Source of the DNA: Brevibacillus brevis
GTDB lineage: Bacteria > Bacillota > Bacilli > Brevibacillales > Brevibacillaceae
DNA length: 64,000 nucleotides
NCBI RefSeq assembly: GCF_900637055.1
Contig: NZ_LR134338.1
Span: 5,695,001-5,759,000, forward strand
Direction: 5' to 3'
Shown here: positions 33,093 through 42,249 of the stretch, piece by piece
Layout: every line of letters begins with the position of its first letter
Position numbering within the stretch: the first letter of the stretch is position 1
Position numbers and translations under genes: made by a program
Notes under the pieces: model-generated
The model's input: only the letters and a program-made list of their open reading frames with translations
Databases searched by the model: none
Told to the model about the DNA's origin: nothing

Positions 33093-33482
33093 TTACCAAA
33101 ACAGCGCGAGAAGCCCCAATGCTGCAATTGCCGTGATCAGTAAAGGAAGAATCACAGGAGGACCGACGAGAAAATTTTGACTTTGCGAATAACCTCCCAC
33201 ACGCTGTCCAACCCCGACCGTATGCAAATAGGCTCCGTACACGCCACCAGCCATGCCGACCACCATCATCAAGGCAAACACCCAACGCAGCCACCCCGCA
33301 TTCACAAACGATAAAACAATAGCAGTAACCGCAAATACAGGTAGCTCAAGAACGGGAATCCACATTGCCCAATGTCGGAAGTTTTGTCTGGCGTGAAAAA
33401 GTGTGACCTGAACCGCAATCAGGGCAAACGCCAATCCAGCAAAAAGAATCAGTACGCGTTCGATCGGCCAGCCATGCCACAT
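33093..33482 (-). CDS. Four-helix membrane protein in dehydrogenase operon
   Basis: 129 residues with four transmembrane segments (about 8-28, 40-62, 66-88, 104-127), FHARQNFRHWAMWIPVLELP between the first two. I do not recognise a named family. It is transcribed first in the unit with the subunit-3 and GMC genes and may anchor them to the membrane. Strong AAGGAGG site. Confidence 0.7.
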   Translation of the reverse strand: MWHGWPIERVLILFAGLAFALIAVQVTLFHARQNFRHWAMWIPVLELPVFAVTAIVLSFVNAGWLRWVFALMMVVGMAGGVYGAYLHTVGVGQRVGGYSQSQNFLVGPPVILPLLITAIAALGLLALFW

Positions 33483-33576
33483 GGAAACATCCTCCTTTTT
33501 ACGTACGTTGCGCCTATTTTTTCCGTCCTTGTCAGGTCCTATTCTGCCCGTTTCACTGCGAGCAGCGTGATGAATA

Positions 33577-33615
33577 GAAAAAGGCCTGCTGACTATGAAC
33601 CAGCAGGCTTTTCAT
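33577..33615 (-). terminator. Terminator of the ArsB-type gene
   Basis: GCCTGCTG (33584-33591) pairs with CAGCAGGC (33601-33608); minus-strand reading ends in TTTTTC. Confidence 0.85.
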
Positions 33616-33618
33616 TCC

Positions 33619-34911
33619 CTATGAAAAATAAACCAATGTCAGATACAATCCAAGCAAAGTTACCGTCAATGTCGGTACGGTCAAAATAACCCCCGTCCGA
33701 AAGTACTGTCCCCACGTAATCGTCACATCTTTGCGTCCCAAGACATGCAACCAGAGCAAAGTCGCCAGTGATCCAATCGGGGTCATTTTCGGCCCCAAAT
33801 CGCTCCCGATCACATTTGCGTAAATCATGGCTTCCCGCAACACTCCGTCTGCCTGTGTCTCTGCAATCGCCAGCGCATTGAACATGACTGTCGGAAGGTT
33901 GTTCATAACAGAGGAGAGAACAGCAGCGAGAAAGCCCGTCCCCAAGGTCGTTGCCAATAAACCATGCGCCATGAACCAATCCAAGGTGTCCTTGACCAAG
34001 TCAGTCAATCTCGCGTTGTGCAGCCCCCACACCACGACATACATGCCAATCGAAAAAACAACGACTACCCACGGTGCTTCTTTCATAATCCGCCGCATGG
34101 CGATTGCTTCACTTTTTCTTGCAGCCAGGCAAAAAATGATAGCTGCCCCCGCAATGATGATAGAAACGGGCGTATGGATGGACTCGCTAATGAAAAAGCC
34201 AATCAACAAGACCGCAAGAATCGGCCACGCCAGGCGAAACATTCTGTGGTCGCGAATCGCTTCCTTCGGATTTTTCAGATGGGAAAGGTCAACCTGCGCC
34301 GGGATGCTTTTGCGAAAATATAGGTACAAAACCAGCAGACTTCCACCAATCGAAAACAAAGTCGGAATGATCATTTTCGCCGCATACGCAGCAAAGCCAA
34401 TATCAAAATAGTCAGCGGAAACAATATTCACCAGATTGCTAATCACAAAGGGTAAAGAACTCGTATCTGCAATGAACCCGCTCGCCATGACAAATGCCAA
34501 AACCGTTTTCCCATCCAGCTTCAGTGCCCGCACCTGTGCCAACACAATCGGTGTCAAGATCAAGGCAGCCCCATCATTCGTAAACAAGGCGGATACGAGT
34601 GAACCAAGCAGGATCACATAAACGAACATAAGCCGCCCATTTCCTTTGGCAAATCGAGCCATATGGAGCGCAGCCCATTCAAAAAAACCGATTTCGTCCA
34701 ATACGAGCGAGATGATAATAATCCCGATTAACGCTAGTGTCGCATTCCAAACAATGGAGGTTACCTCTGCGACATCACTGATTGTGACTACCCCGATCGC
34801 CAAGGCCAATAGTGCTCCGCCGACTGCCGGATAGCCAATCGACAGCCCCCGCGGTTGCCAGATGACCAATGTCAACGTGATCAGAAAAAGAAAGAATGAA
34901 ATCCAAACCAC
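33619..34911 (-). CDS. arsB: ArsB/NhaD-superfamily anion transporter
   Basis: 430 residues with about eleven hydrophobic segments. FTNDGAALILTPIVLAQ, NLVNIVSADYF and MNNLPTVMFNALAI match ArsB, the arsenite efflux permease. The start is a GTG at 34911 behind AAAGGAG; the open frame continues upstream only through that site. No arsC or arsA is present, and the nearest ArsR-type gene is 3 kb away behind another operon, so arsenic specificity is inferred from sequence only. Confidence 0.85.
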   Translation of the reverse strand: MVWISFFLFLITLTLVIWQPRGLSIGYPAVGGALLALAIGVVTISDVAEVTSIVWNATLALIGIIIISLVLDEIGFFEWAALHMARFAKGNGRLMFVYVILLGSLVSALFTNDGAALILTPIVLAQVRALKLDGKTVLAFVMASGFIADTSSLPFVISNLVNIVSADYFDIGFAAYAAKMIIPTLFSIGGSLLVLYLYFRKSIPAQVDLSHLKNPKEAIRDHRMFRLAWPILAVLLIGFFISESIHTPVSIIIAGAAIIFCLAARKSEAIAMRRIMKEAPWVVVVFSIGMYVVVWGLHNARLTDLVKDTLDWFMAHGLLATTLGTGFLAAVLSSVMNNLPTVMFNALAIAETQADGVLREAMIYANVIGSDLGPKMTPIGSLATLLWLHVLGRKDVTITWGQYFRTGVILTVPTLTVTLLGLYLTLVYFS

Positions 34912-34937
34912 TGCATGTATCTCCTTTCCAAAAACCA

Positions 34938-34966
34938 AAAAGAACGGACCTCGAAAGTCCGCTCTC
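34938..34966 (-). terminator. Terminator of the solo pstB
   Basis: CGGAC (34945-34949) pairs with GTCCG (34957-34961); the minus strand continues TTCTTTTTGG. Confidence 0.7.
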
Positions 34967-34987
34967 CTACCATACTACAAATTGAAA

Positions 34988-35740
34988 TTATCCGAAACGT
35001 CCAGTAATGTAATCCTCTGTTCTTTTGTCACGAGGATTTTGGAAAATCGCCGGGGTACTGTCAAACTCGACTAGCTCTCCATTCAAGAAAAACGCAGTCT
35101 TATCGGAAATACGTGCTGCCTGCTGCATGTTGTGCGTCACGATTACAATCGTATAACGGTTCTTTAGCTCTTCCAACAGCTCTTCGATTTTGGCTGTCGA
35201 AATCGGGTCCAGGGCAGAGGTTGGCTCATCCATCAAAATGATCTGTGGCTGAACAGCGAGTGCCCGAGCGATGCAGAGGCGTTGCTGCTGTCCACCGGAA
35301 AGACCTGTTGCTGGCTTTTTCAATACATCCTTCACTTCATCCCAAAGGGCTGCTGCCTTGAGGCTTGTCTCTACCAACTCGTCCAGCTTGTTGCGATCGT
35401 TCATGCCATGAAGTCTCGGCCCGTACGTGATGTTGTCGTAGATACTCTTCGGAAATGGATTCGGATGCTGAAACACCATGCCGATATTTTTGCGAAGTCG
35501 CTCAACTTCTACCCGATTACCATAAATATCCTCATCGAACACTTTTACCGTTCCCGTAATTTTGGTGTTCGGGACAGAATCGTTCATTCGATTCAACGTC
35601 CGCAAAAATGTAGACTTACCGCAGCCTGACGGACCGATTAAGGCTGTAATGGAGTCAGACTCTACATCCAGATTTATATTATAGAGGGCTTGCTTATTAC
35701 CGTAGAAGAGATTCAACTCTCTCACCGAAATAACGCTCAT
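34988..35740 (-). CDS. pstB: Phosphate ABC transporter ATPase PstB (solo copy)
   Basis: 250 residues: Walker A IGPSGCGKST, LSGGQQQR signature, IILMDEPTSALDP Walker B, PstB-specific NRMNDSVPN and FQHPNPFPKSIYDN. It energises phosphate import with PstA/PstC. It stands alone, about 2.8 kb from pstSCAB, with its own promoter region and terminator. A second, clearly different PstB is encoded in the main operon. Confidence 0.95.
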   Translation of the reverse strand: MSVISVRELNLFYGNKQALYNINLDVESDSITALIGPSGCGKSTFLRTLNRMNDSVPNTKITGTVKVFDEDIYGNRVEVERLRKNIGMVFQHPNPFPKSIYDNITYGPRLHGMNDRNKLDELVETSLKAAALWDEVKDVLKKPATGLSGGQQQRLCIARALAVQPQIILMDEPTSALDPISTAKIEELLEELKNRYTIVIVTHNMQQAARISDKTAFFLNGELVEFDSTPAIFQNPRDKRTEDYITGRFG

Positions 35741-35784
35741 ACGGTCTTCGCTCCTTCGTGGTTGTTACGTCCTTTTACTTCCCC

Positions 35785-35830
35785 ACTATAGCGCACCAAT
35801 GTTAGGTTTCCGTATGAAGTTTATTAAGTT
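35785..35830 (-). promoter_or_regulatory. Candidate Pho-regulated promoter of the solo pstB
   Basis: Minus strand AACATT (35798-35803), seven bases, TATAGT (35785-35790), with a TTAATA repeat at 35822-35827. The same AACATT-N7-TATAGT arrangement precedes pstS, and both have TTxAxA-like repeats, as in PhoP boxes. Confidence 0.5.
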
Positions 35831-35974
35831 TCGATAAAGATTTTGTCTTAGGACTTTTTACATAGGTCATCTTACATTAAGTTATGGTAAATCTTGCTCG
35901 TAAAGCATATACGCTCCCCTGGACTAACCCTACAATGAAGCTGAACGTTTTGACAAATAAGGGGAGAACAATCG

Positions 35975-38020
35975 ATGGCGGGCATAAAAAAGATATGGGG
36001 TCACTCGTCGTTTCATTATCGTTCAATCTTCACCAGGCTGTTTGCGGGCATTATGGGAATGGTAGTCTGTATAATGGCCATTGCCGCATTCTTCATCAGC
36101 TATCAATCGCAAGCCACACTAAATGAAAAAACAAAGCAGCAATTACATGACGCATCCGGTGCCGCTTTACAGAACGTACATAGCAGGGTCTACGACATCG
36201 TGACCGCCTTGCAATCATTTGCTTCTACTTATAAAAACAGCACGGTTACCAACAGCCAAATATTTGGCATCTTTACGGATATGACGATCAACAATCCTAC
36301 TATTTCCGAATTACAGATCGTTACCACAGACGGGCGGTATTTGACCTTTCCCGGATCACCGCTCGACAGCTCATATGATCCGCGAAAAACAGACTGGTAT
36401 GAAGGAGCTTTGAATCAAACGCAGCATGCTGCTTTTGTCTCGGACGTCTTCCAGTTTTCCGAGACGGAGTTTCCGAAGATTGCCGTCTCCCTCCCCTTGC
36501 GCAACGAAGAGGAGGAGTCTGTCGGGGTAGTCGTGGCTTTTGTCTCTGTCCCGAAGCTGAGCGAGTCAATCGGTCAGATTAAACTCGGGGAAACCGGGTA
36601 TGCCATGATCGTGGATCATCAAGGAAAGCTGGTCGCTCATCCCGATCAATCCTACGCGTTGCAGCGTCCCCTTCTCACTGAGCTTCCGGTCGTGCAAAAT
36701 GTCATCGCCGGTCAATCTGGCTACGAACCGAGCAAGATCAATGGAATCGATTCTTTTGCTGCTTATCAATTCGATCCATCGTTGAAATGGGGCGTAATCG
36801 TCGTTCAGTCTGTATCGGAGGTAAAACAAGAGGTCCGTCGCCTACAGCTAACCATTTTGGCCGTCTCATTGGTTGGACTCGTGGCACTCGCATTGTTGCT
36901 GTATGTGTACGTACGCAGAATTATCAATCCGATCAAGGAAGCTCAGCAAAAAATGACAGCCTTTAGCGAGGGTGATCTCCTACAAACGATGCAGGTACAG
37001 AGCAATGATGAAATACGACAGCTCGCTGACAGCTTCAATCGAATGAGTGAACAAATCCGGACGATCATCGGTAAAATCCAGTATGTCATCTCAGACGTCA
37101 AACAAGTAGCCGATCATGTAGGAAAAGGCTCTCGCCATTCGCACGCGATGCAGACCGAGGTCGTCTCCGTAACTGAACGACTCGCCCAAGAAATGGATAA
37201 CCAGCAGGAGCAGATTGAAGAAATAAACCTCACGATGAACGAGATCACACAAGAAATGTCCCGCATCACGAGCTCGATGGAAGAAGCGATCTTGCAAAGC
37301 CAGGAATCGCGTGAACAGAACGCCATGGCTGCAGCCTCCATGAATACGTTAAAGCAAAATATGCACAGCATCTCGGAAGACATGAAAGCCTCCATTCAAG
37401 CTATGTCTTCCATGCGAGAAAGTATGGGAGATATCAACGAAATGCTCGGCTTGATATCTGCTATCTCGAAACGAACGAAGCTCTTGTCCTTCAATGCCCG
37501 TATTGAAGCTTCAAGAGCGGGTCAAGCAGGAATCGGTTTCAGTGTCGTCGCGGATGAAATCCGCTTGCTGTCCGATCAGACCGAAGAGGCATCGGCCCGT
37601 ATTCAACAGGTAATCGCATCCGGGGAAGAGAGAATGGAGCACGTAGCTGCGTGCTTGGAAACGACCGATCATGCCACTGTAAATGGCATTCAAACCTTGC
37701 ATCAAGCAGCTTCTATTTTTAACAATACCGTACAGCTCAGCGAAGCTCTTACAGCACAATTCGAGACCATCAGAGCACTCACAGGAACGATTTCTGCGCA
37801 AAGCCAAGTCATTTCACAGCGGGTCGATAACCTGTCTGCTTCTGCCCAGCAAGTCGTATCAGGCACACAGCAAGCGGTAGCCGCCAATCAAGAGAGCCTC
37901 TCCTTATCGGAGCAATTTCTCGATGACTCCCTGCGCCTGACAGAAATCGTAGAGGATCTCGAGCAAACCATCAAATTTTTTCGAGCGGGAGAAACAACCC
38001 TTTCTTTGAAAAATTCATGA
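35975..38020 (+). CDS. Methyl-accepting chemotaxis protein with dCache sensor
   Basis: 681 residues. Transmembrane helix ~20-42, extracellular double-Cache sensor ~45-280 (YDPRKTDWYEGALNQ, GYAMIVDHQGKLVAHPD), second helix ~288-310, HAMP ~311-365, cytoplasmic signalling coiled coil to the end. The hairpin tip reads RTKLLSFNARIEASRAGQAGIGFSVVADEIRLLS; it keeps the core E-x-x-R-A-G pattern but diverges from the usual QTNLLALNAAIEAARAGE. RBS AAGGGGAG. Its place between two pst transcription units suggests phosphate sensing, by context only. Confidence 0.9.
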   Translation: MAGIKKIWGHSSFHYRSIFTRLFAGIMGMVVCIMAIAAFFISYQSQATLNEKTKQQLHDASGAALQNVHSRVYDIVTALQSFASTYKNSTVTNSQIFGIFTDMTINNPTISELQIVTTDGRYLTFPGSPLDSSYDPRKTDWYEGALNQTQHAAFVSDVFQFSETEFPKIAVSLPLRNEEEESVGVVVAFVSVPKLSESIGQIKLGETGYAMIVDHQGKLVAHPDQSYALQRPLLTELPVVQNVIAGQSGYEPSKINGIDSFAAYQFDPSLKWGVIVVQSVSEVKQEVRRLQLTILAVSLVGLVALALLLYVYVRRIINPIKEAQQKMTAFSEGDLLQTMQVQSNDEIRQLADSFNRMSEQIRTIIGKIQYVISDVKQVADHVGKGSRHSHAMQTEVVSVTERLAQEMDNQQEQIEEINLTMNEITQEMSRITSSMEEAILQSQESREQNAMAAASMNTLKQNMHSISEDMKASIQAMSSMRESMGDINEMLGLISAISKRTKLLSFNARIEASRAGQAGIGFSVVADEIRLLSDQTEEASARIQQVIASGEERMEHVAACLETTDHATVNGIQTLHQAASIFNNTVQLSEALTAQFETIRALTGTISAQSQVISQRVDNLSASAQQVVSGTQQAVAANQESLSLSEQFLDDSLRLTEIVEDLEQTIKFFRAGETTLSLKNS

Positions 38021-38080
38021 TATCATAAAGTGAATGTGAACTTTTCACAAACCTATCCTGTGAAAGGGGATGTCTGGATC

Positions 38081-38473
38081 TTGGATAAGCGTTCCATTCA
38101 CTTTTATGTCATTGCCCTACTCGTACTGCTAGCAATGTCCCTACTAACATTTATCAAGGTCTTTGTTCATAGCCACTATCTGCGTTACTTGTTTGTCGCG
38201 ATATTTTTTGTTGGCTTGATTGTCGGTTATGTACGATATGTGATGAGGGTCAAAAGCGAGAATATGCAGCATCAAAGCAAATGGTACAAATATGGATTTA
38301 TACTTGCTTTTGCCCTCATCTATATGGCTATCAAATATGGTGTAAAAGCTGTTGTAGGTTATGAGGCTTCCAGCGAAGACTACGGCACTGTCATCGCGTT
38401 CTTTTTCCTGGGTCTGTTTATTGCCTACTATGGTCTTTATTCACGGTATTTGAAGAAAGCCCAAAACGAATAG
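38081..38473 (+). CDS. Small multispanning membrane protein, unknown
   Basis: 130 residues from a TTG at 38081 (AAAGGGG about ten bases upstream); a GTG at 38030 would add 17 residues but has no clear ribosome site. Four hydrophobic helices: about 6-28, 33-52, 70-90, 102-122. No family recognised. It starts 60 bases after the chemoreceptor and shares its direction, so is probably co-transcribed. Confidence 0.65.
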   Translation: MDKRSIHFYVIALLVLLAMSLLTFIKVFVHSHYLRYLFVAIFFVGLIVGYVRYVMRVKSENMQHQSKWYKYGFILAFALIYMAIKYGVKAVVGYEASSEDYGTVIAFFFLGLFIAYYGLYSRYLKKAQNE

Positions 38474-38478
38474 AACAA

Positions 38479-38534
38479 GAAGCCCTCCAGCAAGCTGATG
38501 TGAGATGATTCGCTTGGGAGGGCTTCTTTATTTC
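38479..38534. terminator. Bidirectional terminator
   Basis: GAAGCCCTCC (38479-38488) pairs with GGAGGGCTTC (38517-38526), with an inner CAAGC/GCTTG helix. T run on plus; serves the small membrane gene and possibly pstB on the other strand. Confidence 0.8.
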
Positions 38535-38543
38535 TATTCGCTA

Positions 38544-39317
38544 TTAACCAAATCGTCCGCTAATATACGCTTCGGTTTTTTCGTTTTCAGGTGATGTGAA
38601 GATTTTCCCCGTCTCATCCATCTCGATCAGCTCACCCATCAGGAAGAAGGCGGTTTTCTCAGAAATTCGCGCTGCCTGATGGAGGTTATGGGTAACGATC
38701 ACGATCGTATACTCATCTTTTAGCTGCATGACCAGCTCTTCGATTTTCATGGTAGAGATCGGATCGAGAGCGGAAGCCGGTTCGTCCAACAGCAAAATGG
38801 TTGGCTGCATCGCGATTGCACGCGCGATACAAAGCCTTTGCTGCTGTCCACCGGAAAGGGAGAGCGCAGAGTCGCGAAGACGATCCTTTACCTCATCCCA
38901 AAGCGCTGCTTTTCGCAGGCTCGATTCAACCAATTCATCCAAATCACGCTTATTGGTCATCCCGTGGAAACGCGGTGCAAATGCGATGTTTTCATAGATC
39001 GATTTAAAAAATGGATTCGCTCTTTGGAACACCATTCCTACCACTTGACGCAGGCTCTCGATGTTTACTTGCGAGCTGTTAATGTCGATACCATCTACAA
39101 TAATGGAACCCTCTACACGACAAGAAGGAACCAGATCATTCATCCGGTTCAAGCTCCGTAAAAGCGTCGATTTCCCGCATCCGGACGGACCGATGAAGGC
39201 CGTCACGGAGTTTTTTTCTATATCCATTGATATATTTTTTACGGCGTGCTTCTCTCCGTAGTATACATTCACGTTATTCGTCTGAATGATCGTTTCTTGC
39301 ATGGTCAGTACGGACAT
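38544..39317 (-). CDS. pstB: Phosphate ABC transporter ATPase PstB (operon copy)
   Basis: 257 residues. Walker A IGPSGCGKST, LSGGQQQR, LLLDEPASALDP, and FQRANPFFKSIYEN. It differs from the solo copy in having an Ala for the Thr of DEPTSALDP and in the Q-loop region (RANPF for HPNPF). ATG at 39317 behind AGGTGG. Last gene of pstS-pstC-pstA-pstB, 19 bases after pstA. Confidence 0.95.
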   Translation of the reverse strand: MSVLTMQETIIQTNNVNVYYGEKHAVKNISMDIEKNSVTAFIGPSGCGKSTLLRSLNRMNDLVPSCRVEGSIIVDGIDINSSQVNIESLRQVVGMVFQRANPFFKSIYENIAFAPRFHGMTNKRDLDELVESSLRKAALWDEVKDRLRDSALSLSGGQQQRLCIARAIAMQPTILLLDEPASALDPISTMKIEELVMQLKDEYTIVIVTHNLHQAARISEKTAFFLMGELIEMDETGKIFTSPENEKTEAYISGRFG

Positions 39318-39336
39318 GACTGCCACCTACCTCTTC

Positions 39337-40227
39337 TTAGTTTGATCCTGACGTCATCTTTTTGTAAACCCAATTCCCGAACCAACGAGCGGAAAGGTTA
39401 AAGAGCAAGACGGCAATAATCAGAACAGCAGCCGCGCCATCTGCGACATCACGCGCATCCGGTGTCAGCCCCTCGCTGTTTACCTTCCAAATATGCACGG
39501 CCAATGTCTCGGCAGGACGGAACGGGTTCAACGGTGAGGTCGTACTATTCAATGAGAAGTCGGTGAAATCCAGATTCGGTGAAGACATCCCTGCCGTAAA
39601 CAGCAAGGCAGCCGCTTCCCCAAATACACGGCCAGATGCCAGAATGGCACCCGTAATGATACCTGGGAGTGCTGCTGGAAGGATGACAGACACGATGGTA
39701 CGCCATTTGGTAATACCAAGCGCGAGGCTCGCTTCCTTTTGACTGCGTGGTACGTTGCGCAGTGCATCCTCTGTTACACGAACCAAGAGTGGCAGGTTAA
39801 ATACCGTCAGCGCAAGTGCTCCACCAAACAGGGTATAGCCCCAGCCAGTCATGTTTACAAACACGAGCAATCCAAACAAACCAACTACGATAGACGGAAG
39901 GGAAGACAATACTTCTATACTCATGCGGATAAACTGTGTAATCTTGTTATCCGGCGCATATTCAGCCATATAAATGCCTGCTCCGATCCCGAGCGGCAAC
40001 GCGATCAGCATGGTCAGGACCAGCAAGTACAACGAGTTGAAAAGCTGTGGTCCAATCCCGCCACCCGCATTGACGATATCCGGCGGAGAGGTCAAAAAGT
40101 CGAGATTCAGCTTATGCCAGCCTTGTGAGAGAATGAAGCCCAACAATCCCACCAAGGTACCGATAATCAGTACGGCAATCAGTGTCAAAACAACAGTAGC
40201 AGCACGGTCCATCAGTCTCGCTTTCAT
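39337..40227 (-). CDS. pstA: Phosphate ABC transporter permease PstA
   Basis: 296 residues with six membrane helices and the ABC-permease EAA loop (EDALRNVPRSQKEASLALGITKWRTI). The C-terminal stretch SLNSTTSPLNPFRPAETLAVHIWKVN is typical of PstA. Starts on the base after the pstC stop, so is translationally linked to it. Confidence 0.96.
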   Translation of the reverse strand: MKARLMDRAATVVLTLIAVLIIGTLVGLLGFILSQGWHKLNLDFLTSPPDIVNAGGGIGPQLFNSLYLLVLTMLIALPLGIGAGIYMAEYAPDNKITQFIRMSIEVLSSLPSIVVGLFGLLVFVNMTGWGYTLFGGALALTVFNLPLLVRVTEDALRNVPRSQKEASLALGITKWRTIVSVILPAALPGIITGAILASGRVFGEAAALLFTAGMSSPNLDFTDFSLNSTTSPLNPFRPAETLAVHIWKVNSEGLTPDARDVADGAAAVLIIAVLLFNLSARWFGNWVYKKMTSGSN

Positions 40228-41175
40228 CTATTTCGCCAACCTCTTTCTGCCCAACAGGCGCAAAATCACGATAAAGACGAAAGACATCGCCAAGAGCAGC
40301 AAAGCCATTGACCAGAGAGCATTGTTATACGGAGTTCCTTGAATCGTATTCCCCATATTCAATGTAATACCGCTAGTGAGCGTACTGATTGGTTCGAGCA
40401 AACCGCCTGGCAGCTTCGTTGTATTACCAATAACCATTTGCACAGCCAAAGCTTCTCCAAAAGCGCGAGACATTCCCAAAACAATGGCCGTCAAACAGCC
40501 AGGAAGCGCGGAATGCAACACGACATTCCAAATGGTTTGCCAGCGAGTAGCACCCAGTGCAAGCGAAGCGTTGCGCAAATCTTGCGGAACAGCCTCAATA
40601 GCATCTGCTGCCACACTCGTAATGGTTGGCAAAATCATCAGGGCAAGAACTAGTCCCCCTGCCAATAAGCTGAAGCCAAGAACATCAAATTGTTCGCGAA
40701 TAAATGGAACAAGCAAAGTTAGTCCAACATAACCGTAAACGACCGATGGAATACCAACCAACAGCTCGATTACCGGCTTCAACACTTTTTTCCCGAAGCC
40801 AGGAAAGATCTCTGTCATAAAAATAGCGGCGCCGATTCCGAGTGGCGCGGCAATTAAAGCAGCCAGTGCCGTTACAAAAAACGAACCAAGAATAAAAGGC
40901 AACACACCATACGCGGATGGCTCACCTTCTGGGTCCCATTTGTCATGGGTTAAAAATTCTTTGAAGCTTACTCCATCGACGAAGAACGTCGACAGCCCTT
41001 TGGAAGCAATAAAATAGGTGATCGATAAAACAACAATAACGAGCAAACCCGCACAAATCATCGCGATGGTTTTGCCGGTAATATTCTCTGTCTTTTGACG
41101 CTTGTTCGTTGTCAGCATTTTTTGCGCAATCATCGATTTACGCTCTGTATTTACCCCTTCAGTACGATGGCTCAT
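40228..41175 (-). CDS. pstC: Phosphate ABC transporter permease PstC
   Basis: 315 residues from the ATG at 41175 behind CAGGAGGG. Six membrane helices; GAAIFMTEIFPGFGKKVLKPVIELLVGIPSVVYGYVG and the EAA loop EAVPQDLRNASLALGATRWQT match PstC. It forms the channel with PstA. It is 89 bases downstream of pstS with a stable hairpin between. Confidence 0.96.
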   Translation of the reverse strand: MSHRTEGVNTERKSMIAQKMLTTNKRQKTENITGKTIAMICAGLLVIVVLSITYFIASKGLSTFFVDGVSFKEFLTHDKWDPEGEPSAYGVLPFILGSFFVTALAALIAAPLGIGAAIFMTEIFPGFGKKVLKPVIELLVGIPSVVYGYVGLTLLVPFIREQFDVLGFSLLAGGLVLALMILPTITSVAADAIEAVPQDLRNASLALGATRWQTIWNVVLHSALPGCLTAIVLGMSRAFGEALAVQMVIGNTTKLPGGLLEPISTLTSGITLNMGNTIQGTPYNNALWSMALLLLAMSFVFIVILRLLGRKRLAK

Positions 41176-41205
41176 GTTCTCCCTCCTGGAAAGAAAACGA
41201 CTGTA

Positions 41206-41253
41206 CGCAAGCAAAATGAGGGGAAGGCCCCCCTACCCCTCTATTTTGCTGTT
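41206..41253 (-). promoter_or_regulatory. Intercistronic hairpin between pstS and pstC
   Basis: AGCAAAAT (41210-41217) pairs with ATTTTGCT (41243-41250), extended by GAGGGG/CCCCTC. There is no T run after it, so it is more likely an RNA-processing or 3'-protecting stem than a full terminator, fitting higher expression of pstS than of the permease genes. Confidence 0.55.
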
Positions 41254-41264
41254 GACGATAACGC

Positions 41265-42194
41265 TTATTTTTGTGTTACTTTGCCTTCTGCATCACGTTC
41301 CACTTTCATATCTGTGATTGGCAGGAAGCCCAATTCTGTTACAGTTTTCTTTTGTACTTCGTCAGTCAGGATGAAGTCGAGGAATGCTTTTGCATCGCCA
41401 GTTGCTTCACCTTTGGTGTACATATGCTCGTACGCCCATACTGGATATTTGTTCGTTGTAATGTTTTCTGCGTTTGCTTCCACGCCATCCAATTTCAGAG
41501 CTTTTACAGAGTCATTGAAGTAGGACAGTGCCAAGTAACCAATTGCACCTGGTGTTTCAGCAATGATTTTGCGAACAGTACCGGAGGAATCCTCTGTGAT
41601 ACCTTCTGCTTCTTCTTTGCCATCCAACGCGAATTTGCTGAATGTCGCGCGAGTTCCGGAAGATTTCGGACGGTTAACCAGCGTGATCTTCATATCCTCG
41701 CCGCCAACGTCTTTCCAGTTGGTGATTTTTCCAGTGAAGATGTCGATCAATTGTTGCTTGGTCAAGTTGTCTACTTTTACTTGCGGGCTTACCGCTGCTG
41801 CCATACCGACAACCGCTACTTTATGGTCAACCAGTTCGTTTGCTGGAATGCCTTTTTTCTCTTCTGCAAAAATATCGGAGTTACCAATCGTTGCTGCACC
41901 GCTTGCTACTTGGCTCAAGCCCGTGCCGCTTCCTCCGCCTTGTACTTGGATTTGTGCGCCTGCATTTTTTGCCATAAAGTCTTTGGCCGCTTGCTCGACC
42001 AGAGGCTGTAAAGCGGTAGAACCCACTGCTGTTACAGGTTCACCGGAAGGTTTTGTTGTCGAACCAGAGTTGCTTTGCTCCTGGGCTGGTTGTTGCGCTG
42101 GTGCTGGTGTCTGTGCAGTGTTGCCGCTTCCGCACCCCGCGAGTAATGCCCCTACACATGTCAGCGCAATAAACATTTTGCTGAGTTTTTTCAT
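41265..42194 (-). CDS. pstS: Phosphate-binding lipoprotein PstS
   Basis: 309 residues. Signal peptide with lipobox LAGC (Cys ~21), then a Gln/Pro/Ser linker to residue ~52, then the binding fold: VTAVGSTALQPL, QVQGGGSGTGLSQVASGAATIGNSD, VNRPKSSGTRATFSKF. These loops carry the phosphate-contacting Ser/Gly/Arg residues. Captures phosphate outside and feeds PstC-PstA. First gene of the operon. Confidence 0.96.
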   Translation of the reverse strand: MKKLSKMFIALTCVGALLAGCGSGNTAQTPAPAQQPAQEQSNSGSTTKPSGEPVTAVGSTALQPLVEQAAKDFMAKNAGAQIQVQGGGSGTGLSQVASGAATIGNSDIFAEEKKGIPANELVDHKVAVVGMAAAVSPQVKVDNLTKQQLIDIFTGKITNWKDVGGEDMKITLVNRPKSSGTRATFSKFALDGKEEAEGITEDSSGTVRKIIAETPGAIGYLALSYFNDSVKALKLDGVEANAENITTNKYPVWAYEHMYTKGEATGDAKAFLDFILTDEVQKKTVTELGFLPITDMKVERDAEGKVTQK

Positions 42195-42249
42195 TTGATG
42201 AAAATCCTCCTTAAAAGGTTCGGTTTGTTTTTCTCTCTTACAAGTACAA

